A stretch of 64,000 nt of DNA from Siphonodentalium dalli (GCA_032622095.1 CP136069.1:2697462-2761461), one strand, 5' to 3'; positions 10,216 to 21,935 are shown, counted from the first letter of the stretch. The notes: generated by a model not told the origin, from the letters alone. Program-made: numbers and translations.

Positions 10216-12460
10216 AAGGCTACTCCCAGGTGCCCAATAAACAGATCTTCGTGGCAGGAATCCAGGCCGAAATCAAAATACTGATGGAAATTTCACTCTA
10301 TGTGGAATAATAGTATATCGATGTAAATTTTTTCGAAATTTAATAATCGTATTGCCACTACCATTAGGCACCTGAGAGAAAGGTGCCGGAGCAATCGCCC
10401 GTGAAGATTGGTTTCCCGAATCAACCACTTGCAGCACCCGCCTACCATTGGTTCATACTGCCGTAGCAGGACCTGGGGGGCCAGAACTGGTCCTGCCCGA
10501 GGTAAAGACTGGTACGGTTGCTCAAAGTAGGAAATCATTGACTAATATGCCCTTACCCAACTATAACAAGTAATACACCTGTGAATGAGCAACCTGCACG
10601 GTGTGTGGCCATCAAATTCGAATCATGTTCGACCGCAAGACATGCTGTTAGTTATAACAAAGCAAGGTTAATATACATAACACAATACAACCTAGGTTAT
10701 TGAGTATAAAGTAAGGTTAATATAAAATCACGTTATACCCCTGGCCACGTGATCTTACCTGCTATGACAGGTAAGATACTGTCTTTTCTCGTATATGAGG
10801 ACGATGAGTTCCGAATGCACATAGGCAAGAACTAGGCGGTTTCCGTTAGGAAAGTGCGCTTACAGCGGACGTGAAGATACGAATGCCTTCATTTTCGGCA
10901 TGATTGTATCGAATCGTTTTGTCACATAATCAGTGGATATGTGACAATAGACGAAGAGCCATGTCTTGGCCGGTTTCGGAAATATATTGGCAGTAGATGT
11001 GGCAATATAAACGCTGCGCATGTAAGCTCGCTTTAGACATGTAACAATACAAATGCAGTCCTTTCTGATATTCTGCGCAATAGAAATGTGTTGCATGTAA
11101 CTGCGCATCATACACGAGTGAAAGCTATTTGGCAGAATATCGTTTTGATATATGTGGAAATAGAAGTTAGTGAGCCAAGTGATGGTCTCTACTGGAAAGA
11201 CTATTGGCAGTGAATCTGGAGCACGTGACAATATGTATTCTTTCTATTTCGCTGTTTGCCGTTATCATTCACTGATGAAACTGCAAAGTATGTCAGTATT
11301 GGGATGAAAACTGTTCACCATATGTAAGCATACTAGTAGTCAGTTCTGACAGCATACATGAGGCCCTGATACGATATGATTGTCATGTACAATGTATGGA
11401 ACTATTACGGCGTGCAATACATTATTGCAAGCTCGCCCACGCCGAGGCATATTAGAGCCTACGGTAAGATGGCTTAGTGTCAGGCCACAAAGTTTTCACT
11501 TCATTGCAGTTGGTGAACAATAGTTCGTAGGAACCCAAACTGTACATACATGGATGTAAAGAATGCAACACAATATTTAGAACGTCAGACAACACATCAA
11601 TTCGAAGTGTGGTTATATATGTGATAACGAATACCATCCCCCTGTTACGGAGTGTTAGTAACTATTGTACTGATGATACAATGAGTTATATGATATTTAA
11701 TCGTGAAAGACAAGGTAGAATTTTCTAAATACCTTGAAGTCGATGTAATGTGTTATTACATTTGTCATGTGTCTAACAAGACCACGCGCTCATACATACT
11801 GGCGGGCGTAGATTCGCAGGTATTGATCGTTAAAACAATATTACAGATCGCTCAGTCGAAAGAAATGTGAATTGTCATCTGATAGTGATAACAAGTACTA
11901 TCTTTCGTATTTATTCATGTAAATTATTACAAAGGAGGATATGGCTGTCCTGTGCAACTTTCTGCGAATTAACAGAGCAGTGCCATGTATGATTTGGCAG
12001 TATACATTAGGATACAAAGCAACGGAACTTACGAAATAACCGAAGCGAGCCGACGGAAACTTATGTATAGTGAAACACGTGTAGCACGAAATTAGGAGAC
12101 ATCGCATACCGTACTACATTGCGTCCTCAATTGTAAGTCACGAATGTCATCACGCCGTATGTGTGGCACAATATGCACTATGTGGTTTTGCCACAAGTAA
12201 GCTATGTGCTTCTTTAGACATTGTCAAGATGGCCATCTTAATTCCAATTGTTGGAAGATAAAGCCGTCTTGAGGAAAACAGAAAACACGGAAACAAATTA
12301 CGGATACAGTGAAACGAAAAAAGTTCCCGTTTCGGATGTGAGAAATATTAATTAACTATCGGGTACAATAAATTGCAAGTTTGTAATATCAACAATAAAT
12401 ATTGAGTCGATAAACTCGCAACACAGAAAGATACAACCTTGAGAAAATAGAAACGATCCT
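10216..12460. other. Interior of G-long, no recognised gene
   Basis: Includes loosely periodic phrases such as ATGTGGCAATATAAACG, CATGTAACAATACAAATG and CACGTGACAATATG (10930-11240), which suggest an old eroded tandem repeat. The palindrome CTTACCTG...CAGGTAAG is at 10755-10777. ORFs at 10860-11231 and 11898-12107 lack domain signatures. Confidence 0.45.
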
Positions 12461-12682
12461 GTCCTGGCGAGGAGGAATAAAAACTGACTAGACAATAGAT
12501 AGAATGCGGGTGTATTCATGCGAGACTAATCTGGACACGGATGTGAGTGGGGTCGGCACAGCAATAAAATTTTAACCCTCCTGATTGACACAAGGCCGGA
12601 GACGTAATCCATATAGTTCAGTTGAGGGCTTCTCCTTGGCGGAAAAATCATCATGTGTTCTGTGCAAAAGTTTCATTATTTT

Positions 12683-12765
12683 CAATGAAAGGGGAATAAC
12701 TCTATATCTTAAGATATAGAGTAATATATAGAGTTATTCCCATTCCATTGAAAATACATTCTGTT
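12683..12765. repeat. Short inverted repeat with GGGGAATAACTC arms
   Basis: TTTCAATGAAAGGGGAATAA with CTCTATAT is mirrored by ATATAGAGTTATTCCC and CATTGAAAA. The centre is TCTTAAGATATAGAG. It could fold as a stem of about 30 bp. Confidence 0.7.
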
Positions 12766-12769
12766 GCAT

Positions 12770-12930
12770 ATATAAGAATATACATTGGCCTAACAATATT
12801 TACCTTGAGCTTGTAAGCTAGTGCATTTTCTTTATATATATGCGAGGCTCCCTATAGGAGACTCGCATATATAAGAGAATGCACTGGCACATGATATTTA
12901 ATGCTGCACCAGTCAATATATAAATTTTAA
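12770..12930 (+). mobile_element. PB-D fragment: right part with H66 variant
   Basis: The end of one hairpin (ATATAAGAATATACATTGG), a spacer with CCTTGAGCTTGTAAGC, then an H66 variant (about 12822-12892) whose centre is GCGAGGCTCCCTATAGGAGA. Same order as 23740-23885 and 48660-48770. Followed by GATATTTAATGCTGCACCAG, as after 23870. Confidence 0.7.
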
Positions 12931-12934
12931 TGTT

Positions 12935-13021
12935 TAACCCATGGGGAGCCTCACACAGATGGAAGCATGCACTGTGGAGTGTCGTCTGCTCTAGTCTATG
13001 TGGGGCTCTCTATGGGTTATA
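12935..13021 (+). repeat. SH80 hairpin
   Basis: TTTAACCCATGGGGAGCCTC pairs imperfectly with TGTGGGGCTCTCTATGGGTT; loop AGTGTCGTCTGCTC. Confidence 0.8.
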
Positions 13022-13039
13022 AGACAGTCAATAGTAATT

Positions 13040-13200
13040 ATCAATGGACCCCCTTTAACAAGGTTGACATGCAGTATTACCGTGGTGCAGTATCGCTGTC
13101 AAGTGGTTAACCGCGGTACTGAAACTACGAAATACCGCAGACCACCGCATGGTTGTATTTGTAAGGGTGTAATTGTGTAAGTAGTATACAGTGTAATCAT
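13040..13200 (+). repeat. Terminal-repeat-like segment related to 18600-18760
   Basis: GGACCCCCTTTAACAAGGTT and the following GCAGTATTACCGTGG resemble, in inverse orientation, the end near 18745 (ACCTCGTTAAAGGGGTCGAT; ATGACCGTGGTCATTACTGG). It may be the far terminus of an older element or a separate solo end. Confidence 0.45.
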
Positions 13201-13329
13201 GTAAGTGACTAATGGGACATCGTAATTTCAGTACCTATTACGCAGCTCTCAAATGGTGAATTCATTAGTAATATACATTGCAGAAATATACAGGTAACGT
13301 CATATATATAACAAGAGATGGACTGTCGT

Positions 13330-14345
13330 CCGATGCATACCCCCTCGTGGCATACCGCCTAGTGTGGGCATATATATAACTTATGATGGCTATACTCAGA
13401 CATATGGACCCAAATATCAGCATTTTCATACAAACAAAGATGAATAACTATAGAACAAAAAACCAAAACAAACATTTGAATGTGCCATTAAATGTCCTCA
13501 TAGTGGTGAACATCCATACAAAATTTCATTGAGATCCTAACATTACTGTTCAAGTTATGAGCTGAACAGACATCGGATGGACCAAACAGCCAACATTTCC
13601 AGATAAACAAAGATGAATAACTCTAGAATGGAAAAGCGGAACAGAACAATGGAACCCTCTATTGAATGTCCTCATAGTAGTGAACATCCATACCAAATTC
13701 CATTGAGATCCCAGCACAACTGTTGAAGTTACGACATGAACAGACACCAGACGGATCAAAAAGCCAACATTTCCAGATAAACAAAGATGTATAACTCTAG
13801 AATGGAAAATCCGAACAAAACGATAAAACCCTCTTTTTAATGTCCTCATAGTAGTGAACATCCATGCCAAATTTCATTGAGATCCCAGCACAACTGTTGA
13901 AATTACGACATGAACAGACACAAGGCAGACCAAAAATCCAACATTTCAAGATAAACAAAGATGAATAACTCTAGAATGGAAAATCCAAACAAAACAATGG
14001 AACCCTCTATTTAATCTCCTCATAGTTGTGAACATCCATACCAAATTTCGTTGAGATCCCAGCACAACTGTTGATGTTACGACATGAACAGACACAAGAC
14101 TGACCAAAAAGCCACCATTTCCAGATAAACAAAGATGAATAACTCTAGAATGGAAAATCAGAACAAAACGATGGTACCCTCTATTTAATGTCCTCATAGT
14201 AGTGAACATCCATACATCAATTCATTGAGATCCGAGCACTACTGTTCAAGTTATGACATGAACAGACATCGGACGGACGTATGCACGCACGCACGGACAG
14301 GTGCAAAACAGTATACCCCACTTTTTTTTAAAAGGGGGTATAATT
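13330..14345. repeat. 176-bp tandem repeat block, about 5 units
   Basis: Units beginning near 13430, 13605, 13780, 13955 and 14130 carry AACAAAGATGAATAACTCTA, AATGTCCTCATAGTAGTGAA and CATCCATACCAAATT. The block ends in CGGACGGACGTATGCACGCA and AAAAGGGGGTATAATTATAT, and begins near CATACCCCCTCGTGGCATAC. ORFs at 13550-13870 and 13946-14209 are repeat read-through. Confidence 0.85.
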
Positions 14346-14718
14346 ATATATACATGTATATATGTATATATGGTCGGAAACTAAAGCAGGTAGGTGACTT
14401 GATCGGCAAGTGAGCTGACTTGATCGGCATTTTAAAAATTCAAAGCATGAAATTATGCAATAATTAAATTCTCTATTATTTTATATAATTATTTATATAG
14501 ATCACAAACAGCATGAGGTTATTATTAACATTCATAAAAGCTTCATATTTAGTCGAATACAATGTTGAGACGCATTCACATTCCATATATAGACGTCATA
14601 CCATAAACAACCGAAAACGCTAGTGGGGCCCACTGTTTGTTACAAATTGAAACTCCACAGACAACTGTCGCATGGGGGTTTCCCTGGGAATTCCCTCAAG
14701 TCGTGACCTCTTTAAACA
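14346..14718. other. No recognised feature
   Basis: AT-rich stretch with a TATATACATGTATATATG microsatellite-like run at 14348-14370 and a repeated GTGACTTGATCGGCA. No coding or repeat family recognised. Confidence 0.4.
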
Positions 14719-15108
14719 TTAACCCTTTACCCAACAGAACGGCCCTGTGCCAATGCATTCTCTTATATATGCGAGTCCACCATAGGTCGCCTCGCATATA
14801 TAAGAGAATGCATTGGCTTAACACATTAAATATTATAAAATTGTTAAAGAATGTAAGAAAAAATGGTAAAAAAATATTTTTTTTAGGCCAATGCATTCTC
14901 TTATATATGCGAGGTGACCTATGGTCGACTCGCATATATAAGAGAATGCATTGGCACAGGGTATAACTGTAACTATCACAATGTGGTCAAGGAGCCGGTT
15001 CCAATGATATCCATATGTGTATGGTTCTATTGAGACAGACCGAAGATATTTTAGGCTGTTGAAGCTTTATTTGGCCGGTTTTGGCCGGTTTCTTGGGTAA
15101 AGGGTTAA
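14719..15108 (+). mobile_element. PB-A: TTAA-flanked element with two H66 hairpins
   Basis: Bounded by TTAA at 14719-14722 and 15105-15108 with TIRs CCCTTTACCCAACA / TTGGGTAAAGGG. H66 hairpins at about 14752-14817 and 14886-14954 are reverse complements of each other, separated by an AT-rich spacer. The right arm carries GAGCCGGTTCCAATGATATC and GGCCGGTTTTGGCCGGTTT. TTAA target sites and CCC termini are piggyBac hallmarks; there is no transposase. Confidence 0.85.
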
Positions 15109-15505
15109 CCTATCGATCATATTGCAATTGAAAATGAGACAAACTAAGTCAGTTGTACCAGCAGCTGTATATGGCAGGGTTACTTTCGTAACTTTAAATT
15201 ATGTTTACATTTGATGTAACGTTTCGAATTTAAAGAAAAATGATATTAGAAAGCACAATGTCATTTGATATTGAATATATTCATGTACACAGGTTGGGGT
15301 TTGTATAATGCTCATTTCCGAGCTTTAAAAAACATCATTCTGATGTGACATCATCCAGTAGAAATTACAAGTTCCAAACACGTGCAGTTAACTATGTCGC
15401 AACAATAGATACACCTAACTATCTTAGTAAAGCGCAGGTCAATATAACTTGTTGTAAGTAGATCGTTTAGTATAAAAATCAGGTCCAGCATAATAATCGA
15501 CAGAA
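15109..15505. other. No recognised feature
   Basis: No ORF, repeat family or splice-like coding segment seen. Confidence 0.4.
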
Positions 15506-15507
15506 CA

Positions 15508-15725
15508 CCCATATGGTGCCCCTCACAGACGACAGTCAGTAATAGATCATTCTATCTGTGTGGGGCTCTCTATGGGGGTTAGCCATATATAGTAGAGATT
15601 CATAGGATGATATACAGTAATGCCCTAAGTAATCGACTCCATAACCACAGCAGAATTATGGGTAACTTTTCAGGATTTAGTTGGAAATATGGCTTGTTGC
15701 CATTAATTGGAAAGCTCTCGCCTGT
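15508..15725 (-). repeat. SH80 + F-MITE composite (inverted copy of 29310-29562)
   Basis: SH80 at 15508-15583 (GGTGCCCCTCACAGACGACA; TGTGTGGGGCTCTCTATGGG) followed by GCCATATATAGTAGAGATTC and an F-MITE left half from 15615 (CAGTAATGCCCTAAGTAATC). The hairpin, the junction and the MITE are all colinear, in reverse, with 29310-29562. The MITE right half is missing after about 15720. Confidence 0.8.
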
Positions 15726-15757
15726 ACATCAAAGGGATTATATGACAGTTGTTGAAT

Positions 15758-15772
15758 GGGGGGGGGGGGGGG
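15758..15772 (+). repeat. Poly-G tract
   Basis: About 15 consecutive G after GAATG; a potential quadruplex or slippage site. Confidence 0.85.
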
Positions 15773-15779
15773 TCTAACA

Positions 15780-16425
15780 TGCACATGCTCATGCAGTGAG
15801 TCAGGTCAAGGACACACACTGTTTACAGTACATTGTGACCTACTATCATTCTTATATACATGTATGTCGAGTTCTCAAATACTAATAAATATTTTCTGAT
15901 AAATATTCTTTAAACATGTGGGACAGAGAATAATATAAAGACACACTGTGAGGTGGTGTGTTTAGTTCTTTATACCGGATTTTATTATCGCATTGGAGTT
16001 GCATGTAGTTTGTGCCGCCATATTTGAAAATGAATTTGAAGATTCTCCGTCTCTCTGTGGTCACGTTTATTCTGCAAAATTCCGCTGAAAACTCACTATC
16101 CAAATATTCTAGTTAGTTTATTTACGAGCAGACTTGGAAGTATGTGTGAATATAGATCCGAACATATTATCACCTATTTGCAATTGCCGTTTTCCGATAA
16201 GTGGCAACTTCAAAGGAATTATGCGGGGACGTCAACCATAGCGATTGAAGACATTAGTACTCTAAAAAAAAATTAGTTTTATGCAAGGAATGAATGTAAA
16301 AGTCAGTTTCTTAATATATTAATGCAAATTATAGGCAACTTGAACAAGAAAGATAGAAAATCGCTATTATATCATACACAGCATTTAGTCTTCAAAAGCA
16401 ACAGTGAAAATAATTCTTATCGGCA
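15780..16425. other. No recognised feature
   Basis: No convincing ORF or repeat. The minus ORF at 15882-16103 has no recognisable domain. Confidence 0.4.
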
Positions 16426-17439
16426 GATTTTTCGATCGCAGTTGACACGGTAAATAACCGCAGTGTGAGGCGGTCGCAGAAAATACTACTGAGATGTACG
16501 ACGGTAACAGACTAGATTACCGCGGTGGACTTCCATCACGACTGCGGCCAGATACCGCGCGTTACCACAGGTACACCGCGAATGGGAGGCACCGCGCGAG
16601 GTCTCACCAGGCGGCGCTGTTATCCGATTGGTTATAGCATTACTTTCGATTTCGCTATCGGCGTTTGTTTACCTTAGTCGACATGCGTATTTTGTACCCA
16701 TCGGATCGTTCTTTAGACTAACATAACACATTTATTGAGACGTGTCTTCGCGTGATTATAATAATTATACCATAAAGAAACTAAAGATAGGACTTGAGAA
16801 GTGTGGAACTATATTGACTAGTCGAAAACATGACTTAATAGGGAGGTAGATTTTCGTGTACTATCCATCGTGGTCTATTTCTGACATCGCAAACGTGTTA
16901 TACTTTACAAGTTCCTGAGGAATAATTCTAGCGTATATTTCCATTCAATGGTTGTTATATGCCATACAATATAATATTTAACAGAAATAATGTTTCATTT
17001 GTTAGAATATTTTATGAAAAATTCACAACTGTATTACTATTCTGCCCTATTTATTTGGTCCGAATTTGTCATTCTCATCGGGTTTTTTGTGACAAAGTTA
17101 CTCAGGTTCACGAAATTGTGATAAAGTTACCAGGTTGTGGATAATTGTGATTTAGTTACATAGATTATTACAATATCATGTTTTATAACAACAATATTCA
17201 TATTTTACGATACACATGACTACATGTACTTCCAGTATACTATATTAATATTTATTGGGGTTGTTGACAAAATCTGCACAGAGAACCTGCAGACATTTCA
17301 TCAACCAAAATCGAAACATCAAGGTAAATTTACAGCTATAATTAATTTACCTAAAGAACAAAAATATTACCATTATTCACTATATATTTACGCATTCACT
17401 ATGTGAGTATTTACCAATTAACGTGTTAATCGAGATCTT

Positions 17440-17645
17440 ATTTCTGTTCTTCAAATTCAATTATCTTTATAAAATGGAAACTAACGATGAACACATATCA
17501 TTGGATAATTAAATATGTACGCTCTTTATATCTGTTCTTCAGAAAAAAATATCAAATTAAATGCTCTTTATGGAAATTTGCACACATATTATTGGGTAAT
17601 TAATGATGAACGCTCTTTATTTCTGTTCTTCAGAAAATGATTATC
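17440..17645 (-). repeat. Recurrent AATAAAGAGCGTT motif cluster
   Basis: On the minus strand AAATAAAGAGCGTTCAT (about 17625-17608), with related copies near 17565 and 17525, each next to CTGAAGAACAGA. The same core recurs at 52.9-53.8 kb beside the other THAP fragment. Confidence 0.6.
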
Positions 17646-17689
17646 AAATGAATTAACATCATGGAAATTGGGACTTACCTCGTTATCAG

Positions 17690-17906
17690 TTGTGACACAC
17701 CCCTTGCATGTGAGAGTTCGTCCGCTTTTGAAAGTGGGTAAATGTCTGGTGGGGAAATGTCCGTATACCCGACAGGGGGCCGCTGTATTAACATTTCGAA
17801 AAAGGCCAGGTGTATATAAGTAATCATCACTGTGTGTGACTTTACTAATGGACTTTAATGCTAGATAAGCTGGATAAACAGTTCTATTGTTCAAAGTGCA
17901 ATCCAA
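17690..17906 (-). other. Possible exon of unknown function in the THAP element
   Basis: Open minus-strand reading with DDYLYTPGLFRNVNTAAPCR and HFPTRHLPTFKSGRTLTC, ending GATAACGAG followed by the donor-like GTAAGTCCC at about 17685. It lies 3' of the THAP exon in the same orientation and could be its second exon, but phase and acceptor are not certain and I recognise no domain. Confidence 0.35.
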
Positions 17907-18291
17907 TTAGGTCATTGGTAATTACATAATTAGCACATAATAATTTATGTGTACACCTGATTCAACAGTTCAAATGACAATCACATGTGTTGAAAGTTCT
18001 GCCCACATGATCCCAAAAGAACAAATGACCCATAATAATTGTATACTATATATATTATTACCACAACAATATATCATATTTTCTGATTGTGGGGATCAAA
18101 TTTAATTTTCATGGACAGATTAATAAGCATATGTTGTAACAATATTAATACAGTTCTGTCAGACTAAACTTTTTTCGTACCTAGAATGCAGGTCAGATCG
18201 TTTCACGTTCACGCTCGTGACATTATTCGCAATCATTATAAATACTATTCAAATAGCAAAATATTGATTGTTGTGTTATTTGACTCAACCA

Positions 18292-18500
18292 ACAATGTCA
18301 GTTTGGTAGTCAGATGGTAGGAAATGATTACGACAAACAACAGGTTTTCCAATCTGACTTTCGGGTGTCCACTGTTTGTTGGAATTCGGCAAATTCCTTT
18401 TCACCGCAAAAATCCATTTTTCTCTCAATTTCTGATCTTTCGAGAATCGATGTCCGACTATGACTTTTCGACAAAGCGGTACACAACAATTTGTTGGCAT
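18292..18500 (-). CDS. THAP zinc-finger exon (partial gene)
   Basis: Starts MPTNCCVPLC and continues GHRFSKDQKLREKWIFAVKR, then QWTPES and VVCRNHFLPSDY. This gives the C2CH pattern of a THAP DNA-binding domain: C-x4-C, about 45 residues, then C-x2-H, with the conserved MP start, Trp and HF. THAP domains sit at the N-terminus of P-element-like and other transposases and of host regulators. A donor-like GTTGAG follows GACATTGTTG near 18291, so this is probably exon 1. An in-frame ATG four codons upstream (18512) is possible, but MP-x-x-C is the typical THAP start. It lies inside the putative 16430-18760 element; no downstream catalytic domain was found, so the gene is probably defunct. Confidence 0.8.
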
Positions 18501-18821
18501 TGTTGTTCTCACAATTGTCTAAGCGATCGATAATAGTCACCTGTAATTGTACTGATTTGTATGCGCTAACAGTAGTAACCCAACGTAAACAAAGCTGACC
18601 CAGATATTCTATAACACATCGCGTAGCGGCGACGTCTATCGGGAGTTCTCAGCGCGGTGCCTCCCATTGACGCAGTGCAACCGCTTGACCGCAGTCTAGT
18701 GGTGGTATGACCGTGGTCATTACTGGCCCATAACCTCGTTAAAGGGGTCGATTAATTAGAGCATAGCAGTAAATACTATCTGAGACTCGAGGAAGTAGAT
18801 ATATTAATGTTAATAATATAG

Positions 18822-18905
18822 TGTGTCTGACATTTGCAGAATGAGGTCCCCAGAGGGTGAATTTAGTATCGCTATGCCACACAGTGGGATAGCATCACCA
18901 GCGGG
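18822..18905 (+). mobile_element. Fold-back element E, truncated
   Basis: TAGTGTGTCTGACATTTGCA, GAATGAGGTCCCCAGAGGGT and the centre GCTATGCCACACAGTGGGAT; breaks off after AGCATCACCA into a poly-G/poly-T stretch. Confidence 0.7.
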
Positions 18906-19478
18906 GGGGATTTTTTTTTCTTTTTTTTTTCTGAATTTTTTTTTCTATTTTTTTTCCCGGACATGTCCAGGTATATAGATGAATTGTGGCGGCCATCCCA
19001 AAAAGAAACAGATGATGCAGAGCCAAAGACTCAAGTGTTTAAAATAAAAAAATAAAATATGACCTATTGTTTTGTGTTGTTATTCCGTCGCCTTTGTTCC
19101 CTTTGCGGTAATGAATGTTAATCACGAATGTTTTGACACGCTGAAAACACGATGAGATGTTCGCATCTGTGTTGTTACTGACCATCGTGAGTGTCACAAA
19201 TAAATGTTTTAATTAACTTAAAAGACCGCCGTCCCGCTTTTCAGATATAAAACAATTACGACATTATCAGAGTATGTACCAGGCGCTTCGGAAGTTCGTT
19301 TCTGTAACGCGTCGGACTTTTTGAAGAGACAGCGTCGGACTTTTTGAAGAGACCGACTTCCGTAAATAAAATAATGTCAAGTTTATTGCTTTAATCGGAT
19401 TATACCAGTGATGTTGGCATTAATTAAGGGAGGCCATTAATTAATAAAAGCTTTTGGCAACTCCTTTGTTAGTTAGTC
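18906..19478. other. Intergenic, no gene; T-rich start
   Basis: 18905-18955 is a G then T-rich low-complexity run. 19300-19360 holds a tandem duplication of GCGTCGGACTTTTTGAAGAG. No coding signature. Confidence 0.5.
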
Positions 19479-20519
19479 CTTATTGTTTATTTTTTTTTTT
19501 TTTTTTTTTTTAAATATTTTATTGGAATTAACATACATCAATGAAGGAATGTAAACATAAACAGAGGTACATATTATTATATATCAAGTGACATTCTTCC
19601 AATTCGCTCACATCTCGCTCGCTTCATTTACACGTCTTTCGTACACCACATGCACTCCCAGTGACTGACATGTAAGTTGGAATTAATGGAATATATGTTC
19701 AAATTAATATATTACTTCAGATTTTAAATATTTCAACTTTCTTCCTGTGTACGGCGTATCGGCACGACATCTAACCATAGACGGCATTGTGATATTGGCG
19801 GGGATATCGTATTTCCGGTTAGAATAACTAAGTGAGTTTTCGAGTTGGTGAAGAGATCACTTCCAGGACACTCAAGTTGATTATTGTTGACTTGTGGGTA
19901 TATGTTACACATGTAAAGCCTTTTCTAAAAGGAACCAGTTTTTCGAAAATTCTTCTTGTTTCGATTGGCATCGTGCGGTATACTTCTCACATTGGTATCT
20001 ATAATTCAACTCTTTGAGGAAAACATTTAGCGATAAGTTAATTGGCTTGAATTTAGTCCTATATATGTATTGTTTAATTAGGAGCCATAGCATGTTAGTT
20101 GTAAAGTTAGGATCCGTTGGTGAAAGGCCGAGAATCATTGTCGTTTGTTGGGGACAGAGATCAATGCTGTTAATTTTACCCCAATCGCTGAGTTCCTTAA
20201 TGAATTTCTGAACGTGAACACAGTTCCAAAATATGTGGGAGATGTCTTCTGTCTCGCTTTTACATCTTTCGCATTTATCATCTTGTCGTAAATTGGACAT
20301 TTTGAGAAACTTGTTGGTTGATAATATTCGTGAATTTATTCGGAATTGTAGCCATTGCAGCTTTGTGTCCGGCGTCGTGAGAAAGGGAAGTTTATCCAGT
20401 TTGCACCAATAATTATGTTGTCGGGAAATAACACTTGCCATTTTTTGTGTGCTACAGTAGAAGTTGGAATGTCGATTAAAATTTTATAAAAGTCTTGTCC
20501 TCCTCTTATTGTTTATTTT
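19479..20519 (-). mobile_element. 5'-truncated LINE (L1/Tx1-like) with poly-A and TSD
   Basis: Flanked by the direct repeat CTTATTGTTTATTTT (19479-19493 and 20505-20519), a target-site duplication of about 15 bp. On the minus strand it runs from about 20504 to a poly-A tail seen as poly-T at 19490-19511. This is textbook target-primed insertion with 5' truncation. Body about 1.0 kb. Confidence 0.9.
19905..20504 (-). pseudogene. C-terminal LINE ORF2 fragment
   Basis: Encodes LQWLQFRINSRILSTNKFLK, then CERCKSETEDISHIFWNC, the C-x2-C...H-x4-C segment near the end of L1/Tx1-type ORF2 proteins, then LWLLIKQYIYRTKFKPINL and KNWFLLEKALHV before the stop. An upstream piece in another frame (FYKILIDIPTSTVAHKKWQV, about 20490-20430) implies a frameshift near 20430. 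RT and endonuclease are absent because of truncation. Confidence 0.85.
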
Positions 20520-21935
20520 AGCGGACACCCACATTACAGCCGTGACCAAATTAAACTTAAAAAGTTACATGCATCATGATTCAGACTGTACAAACGTATC
20601 TTCCAAGCTGCAGTCTAGGAAATAATACTTTCATTTAGTTAAAAAAGTAACTATTACTGTAACTTGATAATTGTCTTGCTTAAATGATAGCTACACAAAA
20701 CATTTCCAAAAATTTTAAATGTATAATAACAATTAATTAAGCTAATTTCAGATAAAGTCAATTTTTTTTAGTTTTATTTGTTATTTTATCTTTTTAAATT
20801 TGTTATTGCAGTGCTGGACTTATGAAAATTCTGCAGGGGCTAAAATTCGCCCTCGCCAAAATACTTTGCAGGGGCTAAAATATTTTGCAGGGGCAATTTC
20901 TGTTTTATGGGGTATTTATGTTGTAACATATGAAATACCAGTAAACTGACATATGTCATATTGCATATAACTTATTATGTGGTAAGTGATAATATTTAAA
21001 TTTAATTAATTTATAATCATATATTAATTGTGAAATTATCAATGAATGTTGTATAACTTATTAATGTTTAAAAGTACTTTTATAAATGTTATACCATGTC
21101 TTGCATATATGGTATTGTTGTGTTTGTTCCTTTATGCCTGATCCAAGTGACCTAATGGTTAACCAGAATCAATCAATCATTATAATATATTTATATCATA
21201 TATTGCATGCTGTTATACTGTATAATACATGTATGAGGTGACATCATGGTAAGATATTATTGTAAGTTAACCAGAATCAATCATTATGCCATGCATATAT
21301 TGTACATACACATGATATAATGTTTGTGTTTGTTCCTTTATACCTGAGTGACCAAGTTACCTAACCAGAATCAATCATATCATGCATTTATTTGTTCCAT
21401 ACTTTTATCTATATAATCCATCGGTACAATACCGTACATTCGCAGCTTCCGTACATTTGTGAAATTTCGTCCACTTCTATCGCGTCAAAACATACATTAT
21501 TCTGTACATATCATAAATTAAATCACTTCTATGTTTGTATCATCTCATAACCCATCCGTGCTATGTATAAATCACTTATTTCATGTAATTAATAGCACGA
21601 TATCGCGATATTTATTCTTTGTTTTTGTCACTTCATTCACATCATTTGTTTACATGTCAGCGAGCACTGTTGCGCGATTGGCAGATTCCTTCGTAGCCCC
21701 ACCCATCGCTGTCAACAGCGCTCATCAAACTTCCTTGTAGGTAAGGTAGGATTTGTGGGAAGCACTGCACGTTCACAGTTAGGTCATGTAATCGTCAGTC
21801 TGTCACTGGTGACGGGTGTGTAGCATGGTTTGGCCTAATTAGATATACCGGTGGTAGCCGACTGTTAACATAGCATGTGTCTCCTGCTTCAAAGATGCGA
21901 TGTCGCGTTGCCTTATATGTTTTCAAACAGATAAC
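20520..21935. other. Intergenic, no recognised gene
   Basis: 20820-20900 has repeated GCAGGGGCTAAAAT. 21120-21370 has repeated CCAGAATCAATCAT and TTTGTTCCTTTAT(G/A)CCTGA phrases, a degenerate ~180-bp duplication. ORF 21531-21740 has no domain. Confidence 0.45.

Larger units (their letters stand above)
8054..12647. mobile_element. G-long: 4.6-kb element with ~43-bp TIRs
   Basis: The left end TTTTTCCGCCAAGGAGAAGC and continuing sequence to about 8096 is matched in inverse orientation at about 12605-12647. The TIRs resemble those of the adjacent G1 MITE. The interior holds a ~180-bp tandem repeat (8931-9470), a coding-like stretch (9610-10103) and otherwise unrecognised sequence. No transposase motif was found and no target-site duplication is obvious, so the superfamily is undetermined. 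Confidence 0.75.
16430..18760 (-). mobile_element. Putative THAP-domain DNA transposon remnant
   Basis: CG-rich ends are inverted: 16530-16620 (GACTGCGGCC; AATGGGAGGCACCGCGC) against 18590-18745 (GCGCGGTGCCTCCCATTGAC; GACCGCAGTC), in otherwise AT-rich DNA. A THAP exon lies just inside the right end and reads leftwards. The outer tip at 18735-18760 (ACCTCGTTAAAGGGGTCGAT) also occurs near 7690 and 13045, so the left boundary could instead be about 13040. P-element and Kolobok transposases both carry THAP domains; no catalytic domain is visible, so the superfamily is open. Confidence 0.5.

Noticed and set aside
10860-11231. 123-codon minus ORF as a gene
   Set aside because: No domain, odd composition, and it overlaps a loosely periodic stretch inside G-long.
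17690-17906. Further exon of the SPMIP5-like gene
   Set aside because: Same strand and a good donor, but no matching acceptor phase or family motif, and it lies inside the THAP-bearing element.
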